Shown: one piece after another, positions 12,122-25,803 of the stretch
Layout: every line of letters begins with the position of its first letter
Numbering within the stretch: the first letter of the stretch is position 1
DNA from: Zelopaecilomyces penicillatus
Lineage: Eukaryota > Ascomycota > Sordariomycetes > Hypocreales > Pseudodiploosporaceae
Direction of reading: 5' to 3'
Length of the DNA stretch: 64,000 bases
Assembly (NCBI GenBank): GCA_005765155.1
Contig: VCCP01000003.1
Span: 1,674,001 to 1,738,000 of the forward strand
Position numbers and translations under genes: made by a program
Notes under the pieces: model-generated
What the model was told of the DNA's origin: nothing
What the model saw: the letters and a program-made list of their open reading frames with translations, nothing else
Database searches by the model: none

Positions 12122-13633
12122 ATGGCTCCCCACGCTGACGACAAGTCTGTTCCTGGCTCCATTGCTGCTGGTTCCAACTCGCGGTTCCACTCCTCGTCAA
12201 CTGACGGCGCCATTGCTGCCGAGAACGAGTATGCTGCCCACAACTACCATCCCCTCCCTGTTGTCTTCGCCAAGGCACAGGGCGTCAATGTATGGGACCC
12301 CGAAGGCCGCCAGTACCTTGACTTCCTCTCAGCCTACAGCGCCGTGAACCAGGGCCACTGTCATCCCGAGCTGGTCAAGGCCCTTGTCGACCAGGCTAGC
12401 CGCTTGACGCTGAGTTCCCGGGCTTTCTACAACGACGTGTTCCCCAAGTGGGCTGAGAAGGTCCGCCATGTCTTTGGCTATGACATGGTCCTTCCCATGA
12501 ACACTGGTGCTGAAGCCGTCGAGACGGCTATCAAGGTCGCCCGCAAGTGGGCCTACAAGGTCAAGGGCGTTGAGCAGGGCAAAGCTCTGGTTTTCTGCGT
12601 CTCCGAGAACTTCCACGGCAGAACTGTAAGTTGGACTGATTTTAACCCCTGTGTTTCATCATCATGTTGGACTCTGGTATTCGCTTCGTCTCCTAACGCA
12701 TTTACTGATGTGGACTTTATTAGATGACTGCCATCTCCCTGTCAACGGACCCCGAGTCTAAAGACAACTATGGTCCTTATGTCCCCAACATTGGTGCCAC
12801 CTCTCCCTCAACTGGCAAGCCCATCCGGTACAACAACATCGCCGATCTGGAGGAGGTCCTCGAGGCCCACGGCAAGGACACGGCTGCCTTCATCGTCGAG
12901 CCCATCCAAGGCGAGGCGGGTGTCGTGGTCCCCGATGATGATTACCTGGCCAAGGTACACGCTCTTTGCAAGAAGCACCAGGTGCTCTTCATCTGCGACG
13001 AGATTCAGACCGGCATTGGCCGAACTGGACGTCTGCTCTGCTCTGAGTGGTCTGGCGTCAAGCCTGACATGGTTACCCTGGGCAAGGCCATTTCCGGTGG
13101 CATGTACCCCGTCAGCGCCGTCCTGAGCAGCAAGGAGGTCATGATGGTGGTGGAGCCAGGCACTCACGGCTCGACCTACGGAGGTAACCCCTTGGGCTGC
13201 GCCGTGTCAATCCGAGCTCTGGAGATTCTCGAGGAGGAGGACATGACGGCCAAGGCTGAGCACCTTGGCAAGGTATTCCGTGACGGCGTCGCGGCACTCA
13301 ACTCTCCCATCATCAAGACCATTCGAGGCAAGGGTCTGTTGAATGCAGTCGTTATTGACGAAGCTGCCGCTTCTGGCCGCACCGCTTGGGATCTCTGCTT
13401 GCTCCTCAAGAGCAAGGGTCTTTTGGTAAGTACATATCCATCCGGAACTCGTAGACAAATCATCCGTGACTGACACTTTTTTTTTTTTTTTCCAGGCCAA
13501 GCCCACCCACGGCGACATCATTCGATTCGCTCCTCCTCTGGTCATCACCGAGGCCGAGCTCAAAAAGGGATTGAACATTATTGCCGAAGCTATCAAGGAG
13601 CTGCCTACCGTGGAGAAGGCCAGTGGCCACTAA
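12122..13633 (+). CDS. Ornithine aminotransferase
   Basis: PLP enzyme (class III aminotransferase) transferring the delta-amino group of ornithine to 2-oxoglutarate, giving glutamate semialdehyde; in fungi it is the cytosolic arginine-catabolic step (yeast Car2). Exons are 12122-12625, 12724-13425 and 13496-13633 (447 aa). Visible marks are YLDFLSAYSAVNQGHCHP near residue 70, the cofactor-phosphate loop NTGAEAVETAIK, ENFHGRT just before intron 1, CDEIQTGIGRTGR (D260) and the Schiff-base lysine in LGKAISGGMYP (about K289). Length and motif order are normal. No mitochondrial presequence is evident, since the protein starts MAPHADDKSV, fitting a cytosolic enzyme. The Kozak context (ACATGG) and a neighbouring leader intron support this start. 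Confidence 0.96.
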
Positions 13634-16600
13634 ATACCAAAAAATGAAAAATAAACAATACAATCAATCAGCCGTATCCATAGATCCGACTGCATGGTGA
13701 GCGCGAGCTCCGGGATTGGAACGACAACCGCAACGATTCTCTTTTTACACCGTCGTCATTACAGATACCCAATGGATTGCCAGGACCGGTCATGAGCAGC
13801 AAAGGAAGGAAGGGATTTATACGCCAAGGGGGTGACACAGCGAGCACTGCCTTATTAAATGATCGACCTCTGTTTTTTTTTTTTATGGGGAGGTCTCGGG
13901 AGGCAGGGTTAACAATAAAAGGGCTGGTCCGGTCCCCCGGCGAAAGGCGTTTGACATGTTGGGATATATACTCTTTTATTTTTATTTTTATTTTTATTTT
14001 ACCTTTTTGGCATATTAGGCAACAAGTTACCTTCATGAAAACTAGTTCTTGTATGGTACAGAACACGCAATCGACACCTGGGCAGTCGCCGTGATCCTTT
14101 CGGTTGTGCCAGCGGTGCCACGACATGGAAGAGCTTTGTACGAGGCTCGTCGAGTCAGTGGCGTGCCGCTATGTTACGATGCTTCTAGGTATCTCCTAGG
14201 AGGTAGAATGTGCTTGCGTCTGGTTGGGTTGTTGCCTTGAAACCACATACGTGTGTGTGAGACAAGTCTTCCAGCCACTTCTATCTGCCTGTTGCGCAAG
14301 CGTTCTCGTGGCACTTATCGCTCGCAGTTTTTTTTTTTTTGCAGAGCGCCAAGGTATGACAACACGACACTTTGTACGAAGCACACGGGGCTACGAAGGG
14401 CATTGAACCACCTCAACGCACCTTGAGTGAAATCAGACGATTAAATTTTCAAGGTAACTAACTGGCTAGCTACTACTATGTGGTTGATGACCGAGGGTGC
14501 TTGGTGGAATACGGGATCGTGCAATGTAGGACGACGTAATGGACTTGGCCGGCGTATCGAGATGTATGAGTAACGATTTCAGCTGTCAAGGCGTCCCCAG
14601 GGTCAAGGTTACAAAATATCTACCTAGTCCTAATGGAAGTCAATGGAGACGATAGGTACCTCCGTAGTGTCAACGCTAGAGGATGAGGATGTGTAGGAGG
14701 CGTGAGCAGCCCGATGAGCCGGCGTTGGAGCTAAACGCCCAAAAAGGCGTTTCTTGAGAGTGAGAAAGAGAGATGAGGGTGTTGTGTCGGAAAGTGTCCT
14801 ACCTACATGATGCATCCGATAGTCGGGGGGGATTGGATTGCCAACGGGTGCTTCACAAAAAAGACGGGATGTTGATGGACGTGTGTAGATGATGGTTTTG
14901 AGATTGTAGGCTGGTATGCAGATGTAATATGCAGAGAGCACGAGGACGCCAGTGCGCGTTGATGCGAGGATCTACCTAGATATCTACCTTGCAGAATGTA
15001 TGTGTATTGTAAATGCGAAACAACTTCTACTAATACTAAGGTAGAGTACTCATGTATGTACAGCTGGCTACAAGTGAGGCTGTCGTCCCGTCCGTTATCG
15101 CATCTAGCCAGTTTGCGGCCCCATCATTTCATGCAAGACGAGCATCATCGATGTTACCTCGCGTGCAACGCCCGAAGAAAATAAAAGAAAAATAGAAGAG
15201 AAAATTAGGGCAATTTGATTTGAAAATAAACATATAAATAAAAACTTATACTATACACGTACTACTCTGCGGTAGCACGATGTGGGCTGTTTCCGAAGTG
15301 TGTGGGTGGTTGTTTTGGGATTGTCCATTCGCAACGGAGGATTGACAGATGCACAGATTAGCTCGTCCAACCCCCCCCCCCTCTCTTCTCCTCCAGATAA
15401 GAAGCAGCCTATCTCTCAATACTTTTAAATGTGCTTGTCTTGGTATAACGTTATTGGCATGGTAGTACAGTTATCTGAAGTGCCTAGATAAGAGTTGCCT
15501 ATCTACAAGACTACAAGTGACAGGTGAATCATTTGTCACCCAGAGGAAGAGAGACAGAGAGAGAGAGAGAGAGAAAGGAGAGGGGCACGATGCGGCGCGG
15601 GGGGTTCACGGGCGACAATGATGGCATGGCTCTGGTGATGATGAAGAATACGGATGATATAATACATACATACATACATACGCACGCGCACGCACGCACG
15701 CACACACACACAAGACCTGCTGCGGTTTTAGCGGAAGCGGCACCGTGTTGGTGTCAGGTGATGGCAAGCTGAGAGTTTGGGGATGGGATTGGAGGGGGCG
15801 ATTGGATGGGGGTAATGATGGCGAAGGTTGTGTGGTCGGGACGGGGGGAGTTGGTTAGTATGGGGGAGAGCAAAGTTGTTTGATGTTGGGATTATTTAGC
15901 ATGAAAAGCAAGACAAAGTCATGCCTGGGTTTGATCTCGTACTTGAGGCGCATGAGGTCTGTGATTATTACTACTTTTGCAAGTTATATGGATGGCTGTA
16001 TGTGTTGGTTGAGCACATGTCGTGATGTCAACGTCAAACAGCAGCCGCTAGACGTGCGCATGCTGTGGCAAAAATGAAAGATTGACAAGTACACCTAAGA
16101 ACAAAAGAAATTGTTCGTAAGTACCAAACCTATCACGGTAATTATTAATTATGTAGACGCCCTTTTTTTTAAAGCATTATTCTCATCTATATGAATGGTT
16201 TCTTATGAGGGGGGCATTATTTAAAGTACCCCAGTACAGCATCGCCAGCGCACTCGGATGCTCTTCCTCCAAGAGAGGCAACAATGTGGCAGGGGAACAA
16301 TAATGGAATACATAATGGAAATGGAGAGCTGATAGTTTTGTTTATTACAATGGGGGGAGTTTTTGTCCTCGTGGTTCACTTGACAGAGGGTGTGTGTGTG
16401 TGTGATGTGTGTGGGCAAGTTCCACTCAATCAAGCCATCCCACATATGGATGTAGCCAAAACGTTTGGCTATCGAGATGCCAAGTGAAAGTTGCGTGCTA
16501 TTAGGTACGGTGTACGTATGTTTTCTCTACTCTTTGTTAGAAATCGTGCCATCACGCTCTTCTCTTGATGTACCTATCTGTCTGCAGTAATGTAGGTATG

Positions 16601-19600
16601 TCGGTATGTATGCATGTGCACCTACCTAGGTATCTGCCTAGCAGCCATGGATTAAAAGAACAAAACTTGCTGTTTCACGGCACTGCTGGGGCATGGCGCC
16701 GCGAGGTGAGGTGGCTTTTGCCTGAATTCTACCTAGTCGGCTGTACAAAGGCAATGTATGTCTGAGATGGACGATGGCCCGGGGGGATCATGGATCATGA
16801 CCCATTTGATGGAGACCCCTGGCAACCTGGCCTGGTTCCGGTCCGGGGCAAACAGGCAACCCCAGGCAACCCCAGACAACGACAGCCAGTCGCCCATCTT
16901 GGTGGTGGTGGCCATGATGAGCCGTGGGCCATGAGGATGCTCATTAGCGCTGTCAGATGGCAAGGCCCGTCACCGCTTCAAGCCGGCAGATTGTTATTTC
17001 AAGTGTCGGTGATGTTGTGTGCTGTTGCTGTTGCTGTTGCTGCTTATTCTGGTTGTTCGCGTTTTTGTCTCCCTCTTGGTTGTTTCTTTTCTTTCCCACT
17101 TGAATTGCTCTTTCTCCCGCCACAGGTCGATGGACCTCCCACAGGGAAAAGAGACGATATCCCCACACACCTACCCCTTCGTAAAGGGCTTGCTTAAAAG
17201 GCAGGTGAGTCAGTCAGTGATGGAGAAAAACACACATGCTTGCATCCCGTTAGGTGTGCAGTACGGGTGCCAAAGTGCTAATGTATGCACTCTATCTGGA
17301 GCCGCCTCCTTACAGCGAAAAGGAAAGGGGAGGGACTTAGGAGGGTCCCCCCGTCAACTTCAGGGTCCTGGCAAACATGTTTGGGGGTGGTGTGGGTTGT
17401 TATCGTGTGGGTGTGCAGACGGACGGCAGAGCTGCAGAGCCCAGATGCAGGACCGTGAAGCCGTTCCGTCGACCCCAACATGCTGGTGCGCGGCCCATGC
17501 GGCTTGGCCATTTTTCGTTTGTTTATCTAGGACGTGGGTAAGAAGAGTGTAATGAGTCAAACAAGGAAAGATTTATAAACAAACATGAACTTCCAAAAGG
17601 AGTGTGTGAAAAGTAAATCAAAATACACAAAAGTATTATCTTGAACATCTGTTTGAAGTCACAATGATTAGTACCAACTCCAGTTGGCTGGCAAAGATGG
17701 ACTATGCTTTGTTTGAGGGACCATCTCTTCTTTGTGCTTGTATTATTTCCCGAATGCTCTAATTACTCTGTAATAATCTAGGTAATAACTAGTTTAGCCT
17801 GAGGATAGAGTACAGATGCATTCATTAGTCTACAATATTCTCCTGCATCAGCAGAGCCGGTGTGGAGGCGGGGGACGATAACTGGCAATGACCAGGGACC
17901 AAGTAGCAAGGAATGGATAAGAAACTGCAGCAGGCATCTTACATGCCTCGTTTCCAATAGAATTGAAGAGCATGGACAACAATACAGGGACAAACGGCCA
18001 TACATACCTACATCCAAATATGCATCAGGGGATACGTGGACGTCGCAATGTCCAGGAAGTAATCGCCGGCTCCGGAGTAGCGATGCAGTATGCTTATCCA
18101 TCACTGTACCAACCTATACAGTACGCGCCGTTTATCGGCAAACAGTGAGATACAGCGATACAGACGATGGATGGATGACGTATGACGGAAGACGGATGAT
18201 GCGAAGCCGCCTCGGAGCACGCCAGCCAACAGTAGGTCGTTGTATCGTGTGTCGTGTCGTGGTGTCCTGACTCTTGAGGCCGCCAGGAAGTGGTGTTGAC
18301 GCGATCAGGCCAACAGATGCAGCCATTGACAACCTATTTCGTGCTTTTGTACCAAAATAACCCATCCATCCCCCATTGCGCAACCGAGGGCATTCATGCA
18401 GCAATTACGGTGAGCAAAAAAAGGACGGACCTCTCTACCTACCTTATGCAACTTTGACTCTTTTTATTAGCCCTCCATGGTCCATTAGGTAGGTACATGC
18501 GATGGCTTCTAATACACCTAACATTCAAACACACCTGGCTGGGCGCACGGAGTTTACAGCGGTCATTGGGTCATTACAGTTAGTTCGTTTTTTTTTTTTG
18601 CGACCGCCGCTATCGCAGCAAAAGCCCACAGGCCCGTCCGGTCCGTCCGTGGCATCTTATCTCGCTATCGTCTCATCTCGTCTCTCTTTTTTTTGCCACT
18701 TTACTTTCGCACACAACTCATCTCAGCCGCCCTGACGCTTGAGGCCATGCGCTACAAAGTGGTGCCAAAAGGTGTGTTAAGGCGCGTGCGAAAGGGGGGG
18801 GGGGGGGCCTTATCGCCGTTCATCCTTATCCCCCATCTCCCTATCTTCCCCATCATGGCTCACATAGAGGTGCCTATCTGACAACCTGGTTTCTGCCTAT
18901 CTGCCTATCCGCGCCTGTGCTGCCTGCGCTGCCTTTGCTCTCTCACCTGCAGGCAGACAAGACATGGGGAAAGGCAGAGAGAGAGTTGGTTTTCCTTCCA
19001 TGGATCCAAAAGCATCCAATGCGCTGCGGCGAGCCGGCGGCCAGGACTCATCAATTAGAGGGCTGGCGCGCGGAACAGCACCCGGCTGGCTGGGCAGTCG
19101 TCCCCTGTAACAAGCCCCCTCCGCCCTTCCTTAACCATCTACCTACAGGTACTATTACAGGTACTAATTCAGGCTTGTTTCCAGGGCTGCCCCCAGGGGT
19201 CTAGTGCCCCAGTGACCAAACACTGCACGAGGTACACACTAATACATGAAAGGTACCCACTGAGAAGCCTCCAAGACCCGTCCATTTCCCCATGATCCTC
19301 GCCCAATGGGTTGGCCTGGTGCCGGACGTGCGGGGTACCTGGCCATGTACCTCGTAGTAGGTGAGATTACGGCTGGATCATTAAAACTGCCAGCGGTACC
19401 TGTAGGCAGGCTGTAGGCTTGCTGTGCCCTTTGTTGGTGCCATCATCGGGTCCTTTTTCTGCCTGTCTCGCCTCACACACACACACACTCAACTCACACA
19501 CACCCCCCAACGTGGAGACCTGCAGCCTTAGCGTGTATCCTGTACGGGCACTTGGGACAGCCCCTGTCAATGCTGCAACTGCTTAGGTGCTGTTGCTGGT

Positions 19601-19800
19601 ATGTACAGTGCTGTAACAGTTAACCTCACTGCTCCACTGCCACTAATAACCTATGGATGACTGCTGTCACCGGCACTAATGAGATGCTGCTATCGCTACT
19701 GCTATCGCTGCCGCTCCCGCTGCCGCTGATGGGCTCTGGCTCTGGCTCTGCGCACTGCACTCTGCGCTATCGTGCGCTGGCTTTGCTGCTGCTTGGGTGC
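13634..19800. other. Gene-poor region downstream of ornithine aminotransferase
   Basis: About 6 kb in which I find no convincing coding gene. Frames are short, overlap on both strands and are often made of simple sequence. Simple repeats include (TTTTTA)n at about 13975-14000, (GA)n at about 15556-15574, a TACA/CGCA/CA composite at about 15660-15712, TGTTGC repeats at 17021-17043, a run of 14 G at about 18794-18807 and (CA)n near 19476-19504. It may hold non-coding transcripts or a spliced small gene that cannot be seen by eye. Confidence 0.5.
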
Positions 19801-21302
19801 TGCATCACGAGCCCTCCCAGGTCATCAAGGCGCAAGTCAGTAGCCAGCATCGTCCAGACTCCTCCCGTCTGGTCTCTCTCTTTCTCGCTCGCCCTCCTCG
19901 GCACTACTATTTCCTTCCTTCTTCTTCCTCCTCCTCTTCCTCCTCCTTAATCTCTTCTCCTGGGTCGTCCCGACAAACAGCGTACATACCCTTTATTTCC
20001 CTCTGTTGCGTCACTCGTCCTCTTTCCCTGGGCATCTCCCTCTCACCAGCGTCCGCCCGTCGTCACCTCCGTCCTCCGCAAGCGCCTCTCTCCCCCATCC
20101 ATCCAACCCATTCAGCCCATATCCAGCTCTCTGGGTCTCTCTCTGCGACCCTCGGTACGCCCGTCAACTGTTTACGCCCTTGGTCCCAAAGCATCGGGAA
20201 TACGCCATCCAGAAACCTTTTGGCACTAAGACTGCGAGTACGCTGCGAGTACGAGGGTAGCGGTATTCCGTACATCCGCCGAGATAGCCTTTACGCCTAC
20301 ATCTGCACGCCGCTTTCGCCTTGGCGCTTGTACCTGCGACTCAAGCCCAAACGCCTCTGATTGTTCGAGTTTCCACCTGTCTGCCTATCGATACGCTCTG
20401 CAGCTGCATCGCCACGAGTGCTTCTCCCAAACTCTCATCCGACCGCAAACAACGAAAAGACACGGCCGCTTCATCCCCACCCCCCCTTGCCCGCACGTCC
20501 ATCAGGCCGCGTGCGTGGTGTGCTCTCTGAACGGACTCGAGTCATAATAGTTTAATACCTAGCTTGGGGCTGTCCTGCTGGCCTTTGGATCGAAGTGACA
20601 CCCCCCGATTCGTCTCCAAAACGTCTAGACGCCACCACCCGCGGGGGCTTCCATCGAACCATCGCTTGTCTTAGTGTTAGTCACCTCGAGCTCCCCCATC
20701 CTTGTTCCAAGCTCTACCTACGGCTTCTTTTTCTTCCCATCATGTTGCTGCCTTGCACCTTGATGTCAGCTTTCCGACCCCTTTTGTTTTAACTGCATGT
20801 CCATGTCCAAACCATCTATACCTACATGCCTACTTATCTTACCTGCCTGCCGTACCTACCTACCTACCTACCGATCGCCAGCTCCATCTAGGCACGCTCC
20901 TCTGCCACCCACCCGTGTCGCACAGCAGACTTGATAACTAACCTCTATTCTCAAGCTCAGCGAGCCGGCAACATACATAATCACCCAGCCTATCGGATAT
21001 CTGCCGCTGGGTCACGTCGACCATACGTTCCGGGGGGCTTCGTGCGTGCGACTACCACACCGACTGCTCTCGATTGCTCTTCATCATCCTGACCCTTCAT
21101 CTGGTGTCTGCCTGATTCTCGACGACCACCTCGTCTCTCCCCCCCTCTTTCTTCCATCCCATCTTCTGTTGTCATATTCGCCCATCCGCCATCGCATCGA
21201 CTACATGACGCCGGTCGCCGTCGACCTTGCTCGAACCTTATAAGCCCACGGGCTGCGACCGACTTCGGCTCCTCCTGCCATCGACAACGCTCACAGGAAG
21301 CC
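19801..21302 (+). promoter_or_regulatory. Pyrimidine-rich promoter and leader region of ATG1
   Basis: The plus strand becomes strongly C/T-rich over about 1.5 kb before the Atg1 start, with ACCT repeats near 20845-20871. Several ATGs occur (for example near 20741, 20762 and 20826). One small upstream frame at 21205-21243 encodes 12 residues and stops 59 nt before the Atg1 ATG. This looks like a long leader with upstream ORFs, but the transcription start is unknown. Confidence 0.45.
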
Positions 21303-24300
21303 ATGGCGAGTCGTCAGGATGCCTCTTCCGTCTCCTCCAGGAGGTCGGGCGGCAGGGTTATTGGCCAGTTTTCCATCGACAAGGAGATAGGCAAGGGCAG
21401 CTTTGCCCAGGTGTATATGGGCTGGCACAAGGTGCGATGCTAACCTCACCTCGTCCTTCCCAAAACTACCACTTGTCTCTCATCCTCGTCCACTACCAGG
21501 CACACATCATGCTGACGTTTTTATCCTTCATTTTTTTGTAAAACAGGAGTCTAAAGCTGCAGTAGCCATCAAGTCTGTCGATTTAGAGCGACTCAACAAG
21601 AAACTCAGGGAGAACCTGTACGGTGAAATCCAAATTCTCAAGACGCTTCGGCATCCCCACATTGTCGCCCTCCATGATTGTCTCGAATCTGCTACCCATA
21701 TAAATCTCATCATGGAGTACTGTGAACTTGGTGATTTATCATTATTCATCAAGAAACGCGACAAGCTCATTACTCATCCCGCCACCCATGACATGGCTCG
21801 CAAATACCCATGTGCCCCTAATTCTGGCTTGCACGAAGTCGTCATCCGCCACTTTCTCAAGCAGCTTACAAGCGCGTTGGAGTTTCTACGCAGCAAAAAC
21901 TACGTCCATCGAGATGTCAAGCCTCAGAACCTTTTGCTCCTACCTGCTCAGGGTTTCCGGGACAAGAGGGCACTACCCATCATGGAAGCGAGCTCGGACT
22001 CCCTGATTCCCATTTCTGGGCTTGCTTCTCTGCCTATGCTGAAGCTCGCCGACTTTGGCTTTGCTCGGGTGCTTCCTTCTACATCCCTCGCAGACACCCT
22101 CTGCGGATCCCCCTTGTACATGGCGCCGGAAATTCTGAGGTATGAACGATATGATGCCAAAGCCGATCTGTGGTCTGTCGGGACTGTTCTTTACGAAATG
22201 GTCACCGGAAGGCCGCCTTTCCGAGCTAGGAATCACGTCGAGCTCCTGAGGAAGATAGAAGCTGCCGAAGACGTCATCAGATTTCCCAGGGAGGTGATTA
22301 TCAGCCCTGACATGAAGGCATTAGTTAGAAGCCTGCTCAAGAGGAGCCCAGTCGAACGTCTGAGCTTTGAGAATTTCTTCACCCACCAAGTTGTCATGGA
22401 GGATATTCCCGGTCTAGTGGAGGATGATATTCCAAAGCCTCCCAAACGGGAGCTTGAGACAATACATCAGGGTGAACCGCTCCCTGCTTCCCCACGACTA
22501 AGCTCTTTGCGGCAGGCCGGCAACGAGCCTGGCCCATCAAGATCCCCAAGAGACGCACAAACCAGGTCACCACAGATCGGAAGCCCAAGTGATGGGAGAT
22601 ATCGCCGGCAATCTACCGACATGCAGCGAGTTGGCAGCTCTCCTCGTGATGGCGGAGAAGGCTTGGGCATTCATCGTCCGTCTGTTCAACACACTGCTTC
22701 GCTTCCAAACCAGATCCGGGTGTTGGAACGAACCCCGCGCGATACTGCTTCACCCCCAGGCTCCCTAGTGCATGAAAGCCGCAGGCCGCGTGGGCAGTCG
22801 GGGAGCAGTCGACCGCTTACAGAAGAGGAAAAGGCAGCTCAGGATGTCATGTTCGAAAGGGACTATGTTGTTGTAGAGAGAAGGCATGTTGAGGTTAACG
22901 CTCTCGCAGACGAGCTAGCAGCAAATGAGAAACTCGCTGTCCAAAACCCTTCCTCCCCAAGATCCGGGCAGATGCCCCGGCGCTACACGCAGCAGGGAGT
23001 GCCAACTTCGACGACTGGTGCCATCCCCACTCCGGCTTCTCGCACCGCCCTGGTCGCCCAGGGCCGGGCCGGGCAGGACCGCCGCTCCTCGTATGAAAAG
23101 GCAATGTCGGCCAGCCCTGGATCAGCTTCCAGTGCCATCTCAAAGGCTATCCAGGATGCCAGTCTTCGCTTATTCGGCTTCAAGGTGAACCCAATTCGTT
23201 CCAAAGGCCACTCGCCACCCTTGTATCAGCCGTTTCCCGCCTACCCAGCTCCGTCAACCTCGGCCGGACTGCTTAGAGACGGAAAGAACACGGCATCTGA
23301 AGATGAAGATACCCGCTCTGCGCAGGCGATTGAAGATTTTGCCACAAGAAGTGACTGTGTGTATGGATTTGCTGAGGTCAAGTATAAGCAGCTTGTTCCA
23401 ATGGCTCCATCTGTTGACCATGGCCTTGGTGGTGTTTCGCCTGATCAATTAGCCGCAGATGATGACGGACTTACCGTTGAAGCCATTGTGTCTCTGTCAG
23501 AGGAGGCACTCGTCCTCTACGTCAAATCCCTCACTCTGTTAGCCCGGGCCATGGATATTGCCAGCCTTTGGTGGTCCAAAAAGAGCCGTGGAGATGACAG
23601 CGGTGGCATTTCTGCTGCTGTTTCACAGTCTGTTGTGCGACGCATCAATGCTGTGGTGCAATGGGTGCGACAACGCTTCAATGAGGTTCTTGAGAAGTCA
23701 GAAATCGTCCGGCTGAAATTGACCGAGGCACAGAGACTGCTTCCCGAGGAGCATCCCAGTCACCCATCAAACCAGGGCGAGGAGTCCATCGTCTCATCCG
23801 CTGGCTCCGCGGCAAAACAGGTGTATCTCACCCCTGGGATCAGCGCTGAAAAGTTAATGTACGACCGTGCTCTTGAAATGAGTCGCGCGGCCGCCATAGA
23901 TGAAGTCACCAATGAAAATCTTCCAGGGTGCGAAATATCATATATTACCGCCATTCGCATGCTTGAAGCGGTACTGGACAATGACGATGACTCGGCAACC
24001 AAGAGGATCGCCTCCGGCAAGGAAGCTGTCAGAGACACTATCAGAGACAGCATTAGTGACCTTGACAGCGACGAGGAGGCCCATGTTCGAAAGAGTAAGT
24101 TTTGCCAATCCCAATATACCCAGCGTGGTAGAGATTTTTTAAGCAGTTGACAATGTTAACCTCTTCTACTAGTGATCAAAATGATTACGGGCAGATTGAC
24201 CATGGTCCGAAAGAAGCAGCAACTGATTGATGCCAACAACAAGGCTCAGCTCACAGCTCGCCGACGGAGTGGTGACGTGACACCACGAAGCGTGCCCTCA

Positions 24301-24318
24301 CATGGGGGTTCAACATGA
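21303..24318 (+). CDS. ATG1: Autophagy-initiating Ser/Thr kinase Atg1
   Basis: Kinase of the Atg1-Atg13-Atg17 complex that starts autophagosome formation at the phagophore assembly site. Exons are 21303-21431, 21547-24094 and 24173-24318 (940 aa). The kinase domain begins at GQFSIDKEIGKGSFAQVYMG; it has the ATP lysine in VAIK (K52), HRDVKPQN (about residues 164-169), DFG (212-214), activation-loop T227 in ADTLCGSPLYMAPE, and the subfamily-typical FENFFTH end. The middle is disordered and carries DYVVVE near residue 483, matching the Atg8-interacting motif position in fungal Atg1, followed by the conserved RRHVEVNALADEL. The C-terminal 250 residues are helical and correspond to the Atg13-binding tandem MIT region. 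Length is normal for filamentous fungi. Confidence 0.97.
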
Positions 24319-25803
24319 CTTATTATTAACAGCATAACATATACACGGGGAACCGGCCAAGTACCGACCAAAATGGAAACAAAAAACAAGACCAGTCAGA
24401 GAAGGCACAAACGATGTGACGAAAGACTATACGCTTTTGTTTTAAATACCACTGCGCAAAGCCTCACGGCTAGATATTAAACCTTATGGACGTTTACAGT
24501 ATCAATGATTTTTCTTTTTGGATGGATGGATGGATGGACTTTTTGCTCGGCTCGGTTCGAGTGTTTTACCTGTTGGAGGCGTTTTACGGAAATTAGCCCG
24601 CGAGTCGCAAAAGCACCCCTTGCCAGACTACGCGCTCGGCATGGAAGCGAGCGTTTTGTCTTTCGGATTACTCTTCATCCTTTTATTCTTCTTTGCCGTT
24701 TTTTAAACACTTATATTCTCTTCAGCCAGTGGCAAACTCATAAGTCTGGCGTTTTGGAAGTTTTAGCATGTCATATCTTTTTGTTTCATTGTTCTGGCCA
24801 TCCAATTCAGGTTTTGACGCCCGGCCGGCCCCTCGTTGGCGAGGGTCATTCAGGAACAGTGCACCGGGCACAAGGAGAAGAGGGTTTTCATAATGGCGTT
24901 TGGTGACAGAATCACGGTTGGTTGGGTTTTTGTCGACCAGCCGCTATTTACGGAATGCTAGGACGGCCAAGCATACCTAGCAATATGCTTCCTCTTTTCT
25001 CTTCTTCTTCTTCTTCTTTTTCTTTCTTCATCATTATGCTTCTTTTTTTCGCTACGTTTGTTTATTCATTTATCATTATGGGACGGCATTCGGCTTTGAT
25101 TTTGGGAAACAGGTGGCAATTTGGACTGGCAAGGATATGGATGGACACCCATGGCGGCAGAAGTGGACGAGGACAGGTTTTGTTGCCTTCTGGAATTGTA
25201 TGAGTTGAGATTGTTGTTTGTGAAGTGCGTAACCTAGTCTGATGATACCAATAACGTTGCTGTCAAAACAAGAGTACAAAAAAATGAGTTTACTTGACTT
25301 GCTTTTATAATGAAGTATATGGATGTAAGAGATGAAGGGTGATGTGTGGAGGCTAGCTGCTTCATTTGCTGTTTGAGGAGTGAGGTTTATGACTGCAGAA
25401 GTATTGCAATGCATGCAGAAGGAGCAACGAGAAGATCAATTGGAGTTCACGTCCAAGTGGCAAACACAAATGCGCAGTGAGGTTGTGAATACGGCTCAGC
25501 AGGGCGTTCAGACCAGGATTTGGATTGAAAGAATGACTTCTTCCAAAGGCAAACAACAAATCCTCCTCTCTTCAAAGCCCTTCTTTCCGCTCATGTGTTG
25601 TTCGCGAATACCTAGTATCCTTGTCTTTTGTTTTTTTCATATATACCGTGGCCCTATATGTCCCACGACTTCTCTTCCCCTTTCTTCTCTCCTCTGTATT
25701 GATGATCTATCTGTTCTAACCAAACACAATACTTTTCTTTCTTTGGTCTTTGAAAATAAAACAAAAATAAAATCCGCCTCTTCTCGAAAAGAAAATATCC
25801 ACA
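24319..25803. other. Intergenic region between ATG1 and a zinc-cluster-like gene
   Basis: Holds the Atg1 3' UTR (T-rich) and probably the promoter of the gene at 25804. A short GGAT repeat lies at about 24520-24538 and a TTC/TTCT run near 25002-25030. Frames here are short and T/hydrophobic-biased; I see no gene. Confidence 0.5.

Noticed and set aside
17019..17552. Plus-strand frame of 177 codons starting in a TGTTGC repeat
   Set aside because: Its apparent hydrophobic N-terminus is only the translation of a simple repeat, there is no ATG at the start, and the remainder has no family resemblance.
19797..20360. Plus-strand frame of 187 codons before ATG1
   Set aside because: It begins with a non-ATG codon and is Ser/Pro/Arg-rich, as expected from translating a C/T-rich leader.
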